From Blasia pusilla (lineage: Eukaryota; Marchantiophyta; Marchantiopsida; Blasiales), in NCBI GenBank assembly GCA_050084515.1, contig CM114273.1, positions 31,930,001 through 31,994,000 of the forward strand: a stretch of DNA of 64,000 bases, written 5' to 3'. A model generated the notes under the pieces. It did not search any database. It was given only the letters and a program-made list of their open reading frames with translations, and was not told where the DNA came from. Below, piece after piece: positions 1 through 12,056 of this stretch. The stretch's first letter is position 1, and every line of letters starts with the position of its first letter. A program made the translations under genes and the position numbers.

Positions 1-3
1 AGG

Positions 4-189
4 GTGCCGATAGGTACCCAAAGGGCCACTCCACCTCTAGTGGAGCGGTTGCGTGTAAGATGCGCGGACATGAGGAATCTTATGTTAGAGACTTCAAGAA
101 CCTTGGCTTCAAAGGAGGCAAAGAAGTTGCTTCGCCTCGTTTGTGAACACTTGTGTGAGTTACACAAACACAAACATCCTCAACCATAG
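4..189 (+). pseudogene. Unrecognised C-terminal-like coding fragment
   Basis: A 61-codon open frame enters near the window edge and ends with TAG just before the telomere-like tract. The peptide is basic and helical-looking, with alternating Leu and Lys/Glu (for example EAKKLLRLVCEHLCEL). I do not recognise a family. It could be the end of a transposase-like protein or a chance frame. Only its position against the repeat tract makes it worth listing. Confidence 0.2.
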
Positions 190-675
190 GGTTTAGGATG
201 TTTAGCTTAGGGTTTAGGGTTTTTTTGCTTAGGGTTTAGGATTTTTGGCTTAGGGGTAAGGGTTTATTGCTTAGGTTCTAGGGTTTTGGATGTTTGGCTT
301 AGGGTTTTTTTGCTTAGGGTTTAGGGTTTTTGGCTTAGGGGTTAGGTTATATGGTTCTAGGCCTAGGGCTTAAGGTTTTTGGCTTAGGGGTTAGGGTTTA
401 GGGTTTTCGGCCTAGGGTTTAAGGTTTATTGCTTAGGTTCTAGGGTTTAGGGTGTTTGGCTTAGGGTTTAGGGTTTATTGCTTAGGTTTTTGGGGCTTAG
501 GGTGTTTGGAATTTTATGGTTAGGGCTTAGGGTTTTTGGCTTACGGGCTAGGGTATAGGGTTTTTGGCGTAGGGGTTAGGGTTAAGGGTTTATGGCTTAG
601 GGCTTAGGATCTAGGGTTTTTGGCCTAGGGCTTAGGGTTTAGGGTTTATGGCTTAGGGTGTATTGTTTACGGTCT
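186..675 (+). repeat. Interstitial degenerate telomere-like (TTTAGGG) tract
   Basis: About 490 bp are built almost entirely of variants of the Arabidopsis-type plant telomere unit TTTAGGG. Runs of TTAGGGTTTAGGGTTT alternate with diverged units such as TTTTTGGCTTAGGG and TTATTGCTTAGG. The G-rich strand is the + strand. The units are far too diverged for a functional chromosome end, and unrelated sequence follows on the right, so this is an interstitial or subtelomeric relic. A real chromosome end to the left of the window is possible but not shown. Confidence 0.85.
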
Positions 676-1122
676 AGGCTTCAAGAAAGGGTTGTATAAT
701 AATCTTGACTAGGGCTTTGTGTTTAGAGTTTAGGCTTGAGGATCATTTATCCCTTAGGGCTTACGGTTTGAAGGGTTTAGGGTTTAAGATAAATGATGTG
801 TTGAAGGTTGGAAACCAATAGGTTTTGGGACTTACTTTGTGAAACCGAGTTTCCCTAAGTGTAGTCTTACTTATGGAAACCCGGTTTTCATCTAAAGTCC
901 ATATGGATGAATTGAACTACATGGAGCACAATACTAAACAAGAAAATTGAAAATGGGAAGAATGTGGAATCCGATTCCAATCGTGAGAGCTTCTTCAAGA
1001 CCATTTTATTCAATAATCTCACATCATATGTACAAATGTAAAGAATCTTTATAAAATCAAGTGATGACTCTCAATAACATTACATTAAATTGTAATAAAG
1101 GCTTACAGTAATTGTATTGTTG
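676..1122. other. No gene seen
   Basis: Unique-looking, A+T-rich sequence between the telomere-like tract and the transposase relic. I see no coding frame, RNA gene or clear repeat here. Confidence 0.5.
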
Positions 1123-4100
1123 TTACGTGTCATCTCTATCTTCTAGTACTAGGTTAGTGCCAAAAGTTATTCTAGACTTTACAAAATTAGCCACGTCAAT
1201 GGGGATACTCACTAGTCCACCCTCTATTGCATATGTTGAATTAGCGAAAGATGCTATAACCGAGTCATGTGGACACAACATTGCATTTTCACTACTATTC
1301 TTCTCCCATTTTTTTATATCCCAATTTTGATATCTCCTACTTGGGGCTATGTTCCCTCTTTTGAATGTATTCAATGGCCACCAATACTGAATTCTGAAAT
1401 TTATATCTTCACCAACTCCAACTAGAACTTGTCCCATCCATATGGGATATTTGTTTCTTTCTTGTCTTGGTCTAATTATGACAAAGTCTCCAACATTGAA
1501 ATCTACCAATGTAACTTCTGTTATAACATATCAACTCTAGGCTTGAATCTAGTGGGCCCACAATAGTGATCTCGATTTGGAGGAATTTCACTTCCAAAGA
1601 CAATAGGAATTGAGTGTTCTGTTTGGTTATAGACCAAAAATCTTCCAATGTCTGAGAGAACATGAAGCGATGTCATGGGCTATCAAACTCGTCCTATTAT
1701 TGGTAGAAGAATCTTCATTTGTTGTTGTCTTATGATTTCATCGTAGGTTTTGAACCTTGTCTTCAGGGTTTCCATGAGGAAACAATCGGTCCAATTCCTC
1801 GATTGTCTTCCTCTACTGCCGTGCTAGTTGTTGGAACTCTACTTTTGTGCCTCCGGAAGACTTGCTTCCCATCTTATCAAAGTACTCAATGTATTGAGAT
1901 ACACCTTTCTTCTCATCGGAAAATACCTTCAAGGATGTGGGCAGTAAGTGCTTTGGATTCCCAGTAGGGATAAGAAGATGTCTAGTAATTTCTTGACGTA
2001 AAAATACGTCATACCTATGCTCATTCCACAGCCACTCTTTATCGGAACCATACATCTTGTAATGCATGGTGGGCATATCATCCGAAGATCTAGTAAATCG
2101 GAATCAATGTGGGTTCTGCAGTCCATACTACTCATTTTTCGTCTTAGGCCCGATGAAACCTTTCAAGTATTCCTTGAAGTCGAGAATGTCCTGAACCACT
2201 TGTGGTGCTGGATTTGGTGAGGTGGAGTTAAAAAAATGTGTGGCAAGATCTTTCAAGATGTATGCATTGTGTCGCCGCAAAGTTCTCAAGAACTTGCTAA
2301 AAATAGCATCAACATCTTCATGAGTATGCCCGAGGATGAGAAAAGCCAAGTGAATCTCTTCAAATACCTCCCTGTGAACAAGAAGGGCCAAGTGCGCCAT
2401 GATGTCAATATTTTTGTTATCTTTTCTAGAGTTGTCCATTTGTAGATTCAGAATCTTAGGCGACTTCCTTGGTCCCTCTTCGGAAGATTCCCTGAGCCTT
2501 TAGGCTACATGGAGTAATCCATCAAGCTTTTCCCTCCCCATTAAGAATTGATTGTGAAGTGGCGTTAAGTTGGGCCCGTCTAAGAATTCTTGTATTTCAC
2601 CGCGGAGGTTTTCCAAACTCTAAAACAACTTTGCCAATGATCCAATTGTCCAATTAGATCCTTGTTTGTAGACTCCTATGTCAAATTGAGCAATTGCACA
2701 CGGTCCATGCCCATCAGTCAAGATACCTGCAATAAGAAAAAGAGTGAGTAAAAGTTAACTCAACTTAATATTCAAGTACCTAAAGAAGGTACTGTTTCTC
2801 CAAACTAGGTACGTGCGGCAAGTACCACATGCGTATGCAAGTTCCATTAGGCAAGAAATATAAGAAATGTAACTCCCTATGAGAACTTCAGTTCCGATTA
2901 ATGGATCAGGGATAGAGCGATCTCTTTCTCCTTAGGAAACAACTTTGGGTGTGGATTAAAAATGGGAACTTAAGTCCTATTATGTGAACAAGGTCAAGAT
3001 AGCCCAACAAACTTGCTAAGTGTCACCTGCATCCTAAACCATTTTCTAGTATAATGGAGTGTTATTCCGCAATATTTACCTCTGTAAGTAACTGAAAACG
3101 ATTGAGCTAGAGCCAAATCTTTGGTTTGTTGCCACGCTCTTGGCAACCTTGTTTTGAAACTATCCATTTTTTCGTGGATTAGGCAAAGATAAGACTTGGG
3201 ATGGCGCACGGATTATGCTCTCCAAGTGTAATATAAACTCCTTTGAGACCTTTGCAGGTCATCATGTTCGACTATCCGTTCCTTAACATCAACCTTCTCC
3301 TTGTTTGTTGATGCAATATTTCCCAGAAACTTCAGCATTGCACATGTCGCACAACGAGAAAATTTATAATCTGATTTGTGAATGGCAACATTGGAGATTT
3401 TTTTTTAATTTGATTGATAGTTGATTGTGAGACTCCCGCTAATCCCAATTTCCCTCCTTCCTTATTGACGACTTCTCGTATATACTTCTAGGAGAAAAAT
3501 TGAGGCAACCGAATCAAATCCTCTCTTCTCCCATCTGACATTGTTTTTTCCTTGTGGGGCATCCGATTTCCAGTCTCCTCAATTATCAGCTTGACCATTT
3601 CCACTGCTTGCGCCATCCTGTGGGTTATGCAATTTCTTCCCAGGTTCTCATGCCCCGTATGTATCTTGCCATCTATGATATTTCTTACTTCGTCCTCGAA
3701 GCTTATTTTTCCAAGATCATGGATCTGTTGCCAACCTGGAAGGCGCACCGTTCTACCTTCCCATTGCACAACCCTTCTTCCGTCAATGAAGAAAGACGAA
3801 TGGACCAATGCATGGAGTGATTCCCTTCTTTCCTAAAAGGATTTGTTCCAATACTTCTCTCTACTTGAAGGAACAACATCTCTCGGCGTATATTGGCAAC
3901 AGAATTGTCCGCAATAATTTTTTGACGTTACTTGTGATATATCTTCCTCTGTTAGCTTTTTGTTCGTTTTGGTAGTTCTTGGTAGACATCGCTTTTTACA
4001 CCGATTAGTATACGTGTAAGCTTTCTTCCTCTTGCTTGTTATTGCTTCAACGGCCCCTCGGGACATGGTTGAACACTCCAAGTAGCATGTCAACAAGTCT

Positions 4101-4720
4101 CATCCATCTTTAACAATACACGATGTCGTAGGCCATATGAATAAGTTCCTTCCAAGAACCTTGTGGCGTGTAAGACGGCTGGTGATGTTGGTAATAAATA
4201 CGCCAACATGGTGATCCCCCAATCTTTGACCATCAGCTTTGTCGTTTGGATTGATGTAGTGAACAATTCCCTCTCCGATAATTAGACATCCATTGTTCTC
4301 TGTAAGTTACACCGGTAAAAGGACTGATTCCATACGACCAATCATGGAAACCGCAACTTGTACGTTGGTGGAGGTATTTCAGGAAGAGTGCTTCCTCTTC
4401 CCAATATCCATGAAATCATTGTATTTTTCTGCAAACAGATATCGGGGATATTTTGCAAACATTCCCAACATATCTTGTAGCCTTCTTCCATATGGGTGGG
4501 TAGCTGGTTTGTAGTATGACTCATCAACTATTACGCACACCCACGGTTGCCGTTGGTCGTCAAATAAGGACATAGGCTGGATCTCATGTGAATCGAAGCT
4601 TTTGGAAATACGCCCTAAACCAATAAGAAGCTTTGATCCCTTCAAATCTTTTTGATCCCTTTTGAAATCTGCACCATACATCGAAGTGGCAATTAATTTT
4701 TAGCCACACACCGAATGGAA
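1123..4720 (-). pseudogene. DUF7869-like transposase relic
   Basis: Fragments in shifting frames on the minus strand, read from 4720 down to 1123, resemble the large protein of DUF7869-type DNA transposons. The best piece (2128-2439) starts MDNSRKDNKN and continues to LGHTHEDVDAIFSKFLRTLR. The DN pair and the GHTHEDVD block are the hallmark of this RNase H-like domain, and the frame reads in from KSPKILNLQ just upstream. Further pieces include a Cys-containing stretch at 3833-4096 and a segment at 2994-3209. The piece at 1123-1509 would be the C-terminal tail, beginning VDFNVGDFVIIRPRQ. Stops and frameshifts are many, so it cannot make a functional protein. The family assignment is by recalled motif. 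Confidence 0.65.
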
Positions 4721-4739
4721 CGTGGGACAGAACAGTAAT

Positions 4740-6900
4740 CATCTTATTGCACAGGGTGAATTGGACCTTAAGATCCATTTGGGAAGAGTGGCAACCTGTA
4801 GGGTATGTCTCATTGGAACTCTGGTTCCGAATGTGGTGATGTGCCATCCACCTAATTAAGTCAGCAGAAAGTTCAAAATAACTTGCTTTGCGCCTACATT
4901 CTCTCAGTTGGAGGTGATTGGGAATTGTAGTTCCGAATGACCTTCTAACGGATGTTAAGATCCCATTTGAAAGAACATCGGGCGCCTCTACACGAGTCGG
5001 GAATGGACAACTTCCAGCCATACTAGAAGGTTCGACTAACAAGCACAAGGAGGGCCGAATATCCTTAATTTGGATCTTAAGATCCGATCGAAGGGTCACT
5101 GGACTATAGGTCAATTGGACCTTAAGATCCAATTGAGATGAGGAAGGGTAAGTCTGATTGGAACTCTGGTTCTAATTGCTGTGAGGATCCATGCCCCTTA
5201 TGAAGTCGTCAGAGAGTTGAAAAAATTGGACTTTGCGCATCTATCGCAATTCTATGAATCGTGGGTTATCTGTTAAGAAGAAATGTGGAGTGTCTGCTGA
5301 CAGACACCCGGATGTCTGAATGACCTTGAATTGGATCTTAAGATCCGATATAAGCATCACAAGACAAAGGGCTAATTGGATCTTAAGATCCCGTCGAGAA
5401 GGATGGATCTTAAGGTCCACTCTTAAGCAGAGAAAAGCGTCTGCCTCTAGAGTAGTTCTCCGACTGGAACTATAGTTCCGAATGTTCCTAATAAAGTCAC
5501 GAGAAAGTTTTCGAGCCTTTAGAAAGAAAGTTTAGGCTCGAAAACTTTCTCTCACCTGGAGGTGATTGGGAAGTGTTGTTCCGAATGACCTTCTAACGAA
5601 TGTTAAGATCCCATTGGAAAGAACATCGTGCGTCTCTACGCGAGATGGGAATGGACAACTTCCAGCGATACTGGAAGGTTACGCCGACAAGCACGCGGAG
5701 GGCCGAATGTCCTTAATTGAGATCTTAAGATCCGATCAAAGTAGTCCGATAGTGAGGAATCCAATAAGGAGGCCGGCGATTTGATTTGGGCCTCGATTAG
5801 GTAGGGACTCCCGTCTCTGGAACCGGAACCTCAGTTTTGATTGATCCTCCTTCTCATTTCAAGATTGGATCTAGGGTTCTGATGGTAAGGAAGCGGGGAA
5901 GGAGGACGGCGAACTCATTGGGGAACTACACTTCCGAAAGCACCCGTTCGGGCTCAGTCCTCGTGTCTGGAACCGGAACCTGAGTTCCGATTCATCTTCC
6001 TTCTCTAGTTCCAATGGTGTGGAAGCCAGGAAGGAGGCTTGCAATCTCATTTAGGAACTACAACTCCGAACGGCCCCATTAGCGCTTAGTTGTCGTGTCA
6101 GGATCCGGAACTTGAGTTCCAATTGATCCTCTTTCTCATTTTGAGAACTGGATTTCTAGTTCCGATAGTGAGGAATCCGATAAGGAGGCCCGCGACCTTA
6201 TTTGGGAACTACAGTTCCAAAAGTAGCCGTTTAGGCTTAGTTGTCGTGTTTGGAACCGGAACCTGAGTTCCGATTGATCCTCCTTCTCTTTTCGAGAACT
6301 GGATCTATAGTTCCCATTGTGAGGTAGCAGGCATAGAGGCTATCGATTAGATTCGGGAACTCTAGTTTTGAAAGCATTGGTTTAGGTATCCGTTTATTTA
6401 TGGATTCAAAGCTATCAAACTGATCCTAGATCCATTCTTCCGGTGCAATTGAATGTATGGCTTTTATTGCGGGGCGGGAGATGTCATACAGAGCTAGTTT
6501 CTCGAGTGCCCTTCGTGAAGGTATTTCGTTCGTTCTATCATTTCTAGAAGTGTTGTACATGTCAATGTTTACGTTTTAGGGTTTGCAACTACACTTCCGA
6601 TTCACACCCTATATGTAGAGTTACGAAAATGGTTTAGGGAATTGGATTCACTTATCATTTGTTTAACTAGATCTGTAGTTCTGATTCTTAGGTACTCTCG
6701 ATTGACCAAGGCCAGCTTGTTCTTTTGGAACTAGAGTTCCAATTGCTAATTGGGTTGGAATGATTTTGCATTTCTAGAAGTGGATCTAAAGTTCTAATTC
6801 TTATGTAGTCCCTATAGAGGCTAGCGATGTCATTGGGAACTATAGATTAGGATAGGGAACTTTGGCTGATTTGAGTGAGGTTGTCACAGTTCAATTACGG
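4740..6900. repeat. Field of 14-bp palindromes (GGATCTTAAGATCC and GGAACTnnAGTTCC types)
   Basis: Two perfect or near-perfect palindromes recur irregularly here. The first, GGATCTTAAGATCC or a one-base variant, begins near 4763, 5072, 5117, 5333, 5378, 5405 and 5719. The second, GGAACTnnAGTTCC and variants, begins near 4815, 4920, 5160, 5466, 5569 and then about every 50-100 bp to 6850, often followed by GAATG or GATTG. Longer units repeat as well: the stretch at 4910-5090 recurs at 5560-5740. Frames that stay open across it (for example 4584-5132) have the biased composition expected from repeats and are not believable genes. It lies directly upstream of the transposase relic. Confidence 0.8.
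5501..5551. repeat. Perfect 18-bp inverted repeat (hairpin)
   Basis: Arms 5501-5518 and 5534-5551 are exact reverse complements, with a 15-nt loop that itself contains GAAAG repeats. It sits inside the palindrome field and separates the two copies of its longer repeat. Confidence 0.8.
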
Positions 6901-8296
6901 CGCTGAGGCTTGCAACCGCCTTACTCTGTTTTAGTTCTGAATACGTTTTGCAGTTGGCTAGCCGTGCTTTCCGAGAGTTAGATCACTGGTCTATATATCT
7001 ACTGCATTCGTAGTGTAAACTTCTCTCCTTTAGTCCCATCTTACTAAAGTAGATAATGGTGGAGGGACAAGGAGAAGGAGGAACGTCAAAGGCCGCAATA
7101 CTTGGCCTCTGACACTTGGGTTTCTTCCTGACAGTATATTTACTTTCATTAAAGGGATTAACTCGTGCCATTTGGATAACGGAAGTTACGGTTAGTATGT
7201 TAAGATCTACACCTGGGAACCACACAGATTATGATCTGACATGTTCTTTTAAGTATGGACTTGAGATCCTATTGCAAGCCGTCAGAAGCCTAACCTGCTA
7301 ATGGTTCGAACGTAGTACCCCTTCAAATACTGGAATGCTCCGTTCAGACATGGTAACCTTTCTGATGTAGTAGCCTTTTCGACGTGGTGAGGATCTAGAC
7401 GTACGTAGTACCCTCTTAGATGTGGTAGTGCTATATCCTTGTAGCCCTCCAGACGCTTCACATGTAGTAGCCCTTCAGGCTTGGAAACCCTTTAGACTTG
7501 GTACCCCTTGAGACAATATCACGGCTTTTGACGTCATTGCGATTCAGACATAGTACCCCTTTGGCGTTGTGCTAAGTTTTTTATGCTGCGGACAAAGAAC
7601 CAATCATGAAGAATTTCTACTGTTCACTACTTTGTGTTTCGATTAGTAGAGGTTTGGCGGGAGTAATTATGCAACTGCCCTACAAATGTACTCTATTGTA
7701 GCCACGCGAAGCTACATAGTTTTGAATAGTTTTGAAGCTACATAGGGTGAATGTACGCTAGAAAAATACCTAATATGGAAGTTTGATTGAAATGCGGGGG
7801 TAGATTGGAATGTATGTTAGGGTAAGGAATCTTGTGACACAATTAGGCTGCTGTTAAATTTCCTCCTCTTTCGGACAGTGAGTTTTTGACCAAGGTGGAC
7901 GTCATCGTTGTAAGTTTTAGTATCAATTGCCAGATTCGTGAGAGAAACGGAAGGACAACAGTTGATATGTTTTTGAATCAAGAGTTTGGATTGAATCTGG
8001 TGGTGTTAGTGGACCCCTTGGTTTCAAAATCTTTAGCTCATTGAATTCCACCGTAGACCAGAGCAACAAGTGCCCAAGGGACCGAGTTCTGAAATTCTTG
8101 AGGTTGTGCAGATCTCCACTTTCCAATTCACCAAGGTTAGTTCACGTCTACAAATGTTTGCACTAAATGGATTTATGATGAATACTATATTGCTCGATTC
8201 TTGTCTATCGTGCATTAAGAAATGGGTTTTCTCTCCTATGTTTAACGCATTGCTTACAAATTCCCGTGTTGCAATAAAGTTTGTCGGTCTACAATC
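6901..8296. other. No gene seen; contains a short decayed tandem repeat
   Basis: No convincing coding frame. Apart from the repeat at 7310-7570 the sequence looks unique, and short frames at 6983-7301 and 7923-8336 overlap on both strands without recognisable motifs. Confidence 0.45.
7310..7570. repeat. Decayed ~20-25 bp tandem repeat, core GTAGTACCCTTCAGAC
   Basis: Variants of (C)GTAGTACCC-CTT-AGAC recur about ten times in 260 bp: ACGTAGTACCCC, GTAGTAGCC, ACGTAGTACCCTCTTAGA, GTAGCCCTCCAGACG, GTAGTAGCCCTTCAGGC, TTGGTACCCCTTGAGAC and CATAGTACCCC. The units are too diverged to give an exact period. Confidence 0.65.
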
Positions 8297-10791
8297 ATGG
8301 TTAAGAAGCAGATTCTTACGCGGACAAAGGTTCTAGGCACTTTGATCTGCGACCAAAGAGTGCCTTTCAATTTCAATTCCACAAAGACAATTGTTCGGGC
8401 TTATGGGATGAACTTTAGAATATCGGCTACACAAAGGGTGTCTGAAATAAGACTGAATGTCAAACTTGCAAGGAAGGAGAGCGCAATTTTAGATGGAATG
8501 CGCTTGATTGGATGTAGCATTGTTGCTAGTGACACATTCTTGGTGTTGCCCCTTTTAGACGCAGATAATGAAGAGAAATATCATGTGGGTATTACTCAAT
8601 CCGTCGTTTATCGAGCCGAACTGAATTTCAAAGTTCAAACTCTTATGTCCGATGTCGAGGAGCTAATGACAAGAGTACATGTTTCATCGGACATTCAGAA
8701 CCTTGGAATATTTTTGAGAGAGGTGATTCGGGTAGCTACCAGGGTTGCTACCCCCGAGTTTGTGTTACCATTGATGGTACAAGAAGAAAAAAAAGGTAGC
8801 GCGCATTGGGTTGGGGAAAGAGACGACAAGTGCTCGTTTGGCAAAGGCTGTAGACTCTGCGTTAGAGATTGGGTCTATTGTCATAGTCCAGGAAAAGGAA
8901 GTCACGGAGCTTGATGCAAGGGCGACAGAGGAACTTATCGAGTGTGCGAGGCTGGCACAAGAGAGATTGTGGGAGCAATTCAAGGATCTTTATATTCTGA
9001 ACTCTACTATGAAAATCTTTCCATTGGATGTCAATGATTTCAAACTTGCCCCGCTTGACATCAAAGCGAGGGAGCTTTATCAAGAGCAAGTGATTGCCCT
9101 GATGTATAGTCTCTTGGGGACTAGAAATGTCATAAACACATCTATTGTTGTTCGGGTATAATAAACACATCTATTGTTGTTCCTTGTACATACGATATTG
9201 CAAGAGCATTTGATAAATATTGGGGGGACCATTTATTAGTTGCCCCCTGAGAAAAGGAGATAGTCGATGGGTATCTATGTGATGGTACAAAAATCTACTG
9301 GTGGGAAAATGCTGGTCAGCATATAGCAATCGCCTTCTCTAAACTTCATGAGGCGACCCGAGATGATTTTTTTCAAAGTCTCCCGCACACAGTACTTTGG
9401 GGAGAAGATTGTCCTAAAAACCGTCTTTGGTATTGCAACCTCTCCTCACTTCACAATGAAGTGGACGCATATGCCAACAAAGTGGAGACTCCGATAAGAA
9501 TGCAAATTGCCACTTTTTGGGCTAACATGAGCAATATTGGGTTGGCAGCGATCAAGAAGACCGGGAAGAGGAAGATTGGAGAAGTGGTAGGTTTCCTTGC
9601 ATTGAGGATTGCTAATGCAGTACCATTCGAATCGAAGTTTGAATTTTGTATAAGAACTTGAATTCTGATAGAATAGATCGACACCTGCCATCTCTGTCTT
9701 TAATCAGTGTGAGTTGTTATCATTGGTATTCTAATCGAACTAAAGTTCCATGGTTTTAGCACACTATGACAAAGAGGCTAAACGCCCATTTTGGTTCCAG
9801 CCACAAGGAGATAAACACCTTCGTCTACAATTGCTCTCCCATGACATGGAATATGTGGCATGCTGTCATGGTTGCCTACAAGGAAGGTAAACTCATGGCA
9901 CGAGATGGTCTCGCGTACTCTAAGTATTGGCTGAGACATAAAACGAGTGTTGATAAGATGAGGCTCAAGAAGATCGACTTGAGACCGCTCCAAGAGCTTG
10001 ACGAGGAGAATGTGATGAGAGTCGCAGAAGAGCTCGTGCAATTGCGGCCAACATCTACGGAAAAAATACAAAATGAAGACTTGATGGACCTGAAATCCTA
10101 CTGCGATAAATTGAAACGTAAAAAAGTGAATATAGGCGCCATCTGCAAGTTATTTTTTGCGGAGAGGGAGATCTTTGTTGGAAGAAGTTTTCGAGATTAC
10201 TATGAGAAGCTCATTTTGGATAAGAAATTCTGCATGGATGATGCACAGATTCTCCTTACCATTCTCCTCGAGGAGAAGATGTATTTGAAGAAGCATCTCT
10301 TCTTTGGCACGCAAGCCAAATTCGGTGTTTCTCTAGATGAATTTTGTAGAACGTTGCGAGATTCAATTTGATTGCGGAGGGCCAAATGCCCAATGATTGA
10401 CTTTCTTGTATCTACCCACAAGGAAGTCATTAGTACTTTTGATACAACTTCACCCGGATTTTTCCGGACTGTTGTAAATTAGGCAGTGGAAGATGATGAG
10501 TGGGATGTACTTTTTGACATAGTATTTATAAATATGGTTACCCCATCAAATGATTATGAGCGGCTCAGTGTAGAAGAATTCAGAGAATATTTTTGTGAGG
10601 GGTCTCGTCTCAATGCAAGCAAAAGATCATTTGTGTTCTTCGTTGAGATCGAAATACTCGAGAATCTTGTAGTTGGTTGCCAGAGAGCCTCCAATCTCTG
10701 GTTTAGAGTAATTCCTTGTATAGTGAGATTTCTAATGTCCGATCCAAAGAGGCATAGGATTCGGAGTGGAGATGTCTCATGGTTGTTATAG
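8297..10791 (+). pseudogene. Unrecognised frameshifted coding relic
   Basis: Several long frames on the + strand follow one another: 8297-8914, 8811-9161, about 9240-9661, 9766-10371 and 10486-10791. The first two join if the run of eight A at 8787-8794 changes by one base, which suggests a slipped homopolymer. Coding-like pieces include an acidic helical stretch with ARATEELIECARLAQERLWEQ and a charged C-terminal region with LLTILLEEKMYLKKHLF. I recognise no domain. The density of open frame in an otherwise A+T-rich region suggests a former gene of about 800 codons, perhaps a second gene of the transposon whose palindromes lie at 4.7-6.9 kb, or a captured gene. Confidence 0.5.
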
Positions 10792-11293
10792 AGGTATTTT
10801 GTGCCTACTTGCACTCTTCATAGAACTCAATCAGTCTGTGGCCTAACCTTCCATAAGACTTTGCTATTTTGTTCAACTATGGCATTAGTCTTTTGGTTCT
10901 ATTCATTCGAAGAACAAAATGCATATAATTCATATAACATGTTTTCAGTGAAGGTTGTAGCTTGATAGTTAGATCTATATCCCCAATTCTTTTGCACATT
11001 AGAATTATGTAGTTATTGGTTCTTAGATATGTTTGTTGCATTTGGCTTCTTCTACAAAAAATTTCTACACCAAAAAAATTGATCTTAGGAATATTTCATT
11101 AATTAGGGAGCAAGAATTGGTTATTTTTTTGTAAATTTCATTCCAATTGCATTACTCATACCATCATACAAACCTTTGCATCAATGGGCTCCCCACATAC
11201 ACAATTAGGCATATCTAGAAAAGAAGGATAAGAAAGTCTAAGCCATGACCATGGAGTTATTGAGAATAAACTTTGTGGGAGATAAATCTTTGT
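10792..11293. other. No gene seen
   Basis: A+T-rich spacer between the unrecognised coding relic and the gypsy element. Nothing supported. Confidence 0.5.
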
Positions 11294-11415
11294 TGTGTGC
11301 ATACACATCGCTACACAACATACATCGTTGTCACCAAATACACATACAAACACGTACGGTCCCATGCTAACTCATGGCATCCAAACAAGGAGACAAGAAG
11401 GACCAAAATATCTCC
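11294..11415 (-). repeat. B repeat, copy outside the 3' LTR of element 1
   Basis: About 120 bp, read on the minus strand, is a diverged direct copy of 11931-12056. The two copies flank the 3' LTR of element 1 exactly: one ends where the LTR starts and the other begins where it ends. The end resembles the end of the B repeats near element 2 (GATGTATGTTGTGTAGCGAT). Confidence 0.75.
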
Positions 11416-11926
11416 AATAAAATAAGATCAAATCTCTCTCACCACACTATAGTTCTCACATGTGTGCACTCTCACATGTATCTCTCAATGTCAAACCAAA
11501 TCCACTCTCCTAATGAGAGGCTTGGGTTACACACACAAGGCAAGCAAAACCATAGCTCATGCCAAGAGATTCAACAAAGAGAGATTGAGCTCTCAAGCTC
11601 TCTCTCCTTGAGGTATACGCCTCCCCTCTCCTAAACTCTCTTCATGGTAACCTATGCTCCCAAGTCACCTCCTTGGCTCTTGACCTGATGTAGGAGGTCA
11701 AGGGCCACTTACCATTAAAAGGAAGTCGATCATATATTCAAAATGGTACTTACCTAAAATAGTAAGTTTCTCAATATGGCTCCAAATGATCGGAAACGAT
11801 GGGGAAACATGCTCTCTCAGGTTTCCCCGGGCCTCAGCATATCCTCCGCGACCTATTGAGTGTGTCCTCCACTACTCACGAAGACGCTCTATTAGATCTT
11901 ACCGATCTATCCTAAAATACGTGATA
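11416..11926 (-). mobile_element. 3' LTR of gypsy element 1
   Basis: This 511-bp segment matches 19791-20304 in the same orientation, with substitutions and small indels. Shared landmarks are the CTTGACCTGATGTAGGAGGT stretch and the block with GGTACTTACCTAAAATAGTA. Its outer dinucleotides have mutated away from TG/CA, unlike the 5' LTR. It lies downstream of the PHD-coding end of the element. Confidence 0.85.
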
Positions 11927-11930
11927 GTTA

Positions 11931-12056
11931 TCATGCGCATACACATCATTACACAACATACATCGTTATCATCGAACACACACACAAACATGCACAATCC
12001 CATGCTAACTCATGGTATCCAAACAACGAGACAAGAAGTACCAAAATATCTCCAAT
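11931..12056 (-). repeat. B repeat, internal copy next to the 3' LTR of element 1
   Basis: The last 125 bp of the internal region before the 3' LTR. It is a direct repeat of 11294-11415 on the other side of the LTR; the pair shares about 85-90 percent by eye. Confidence 0.75.

Noticed and set aside
4584-5132. 182-codon minus-strand frame and similar frames to 5784
   Set aside because: The peptide derives from repeated GGATCTTAAGATCC-type palindromes; it has no domain and overlaps frames on the other strand.
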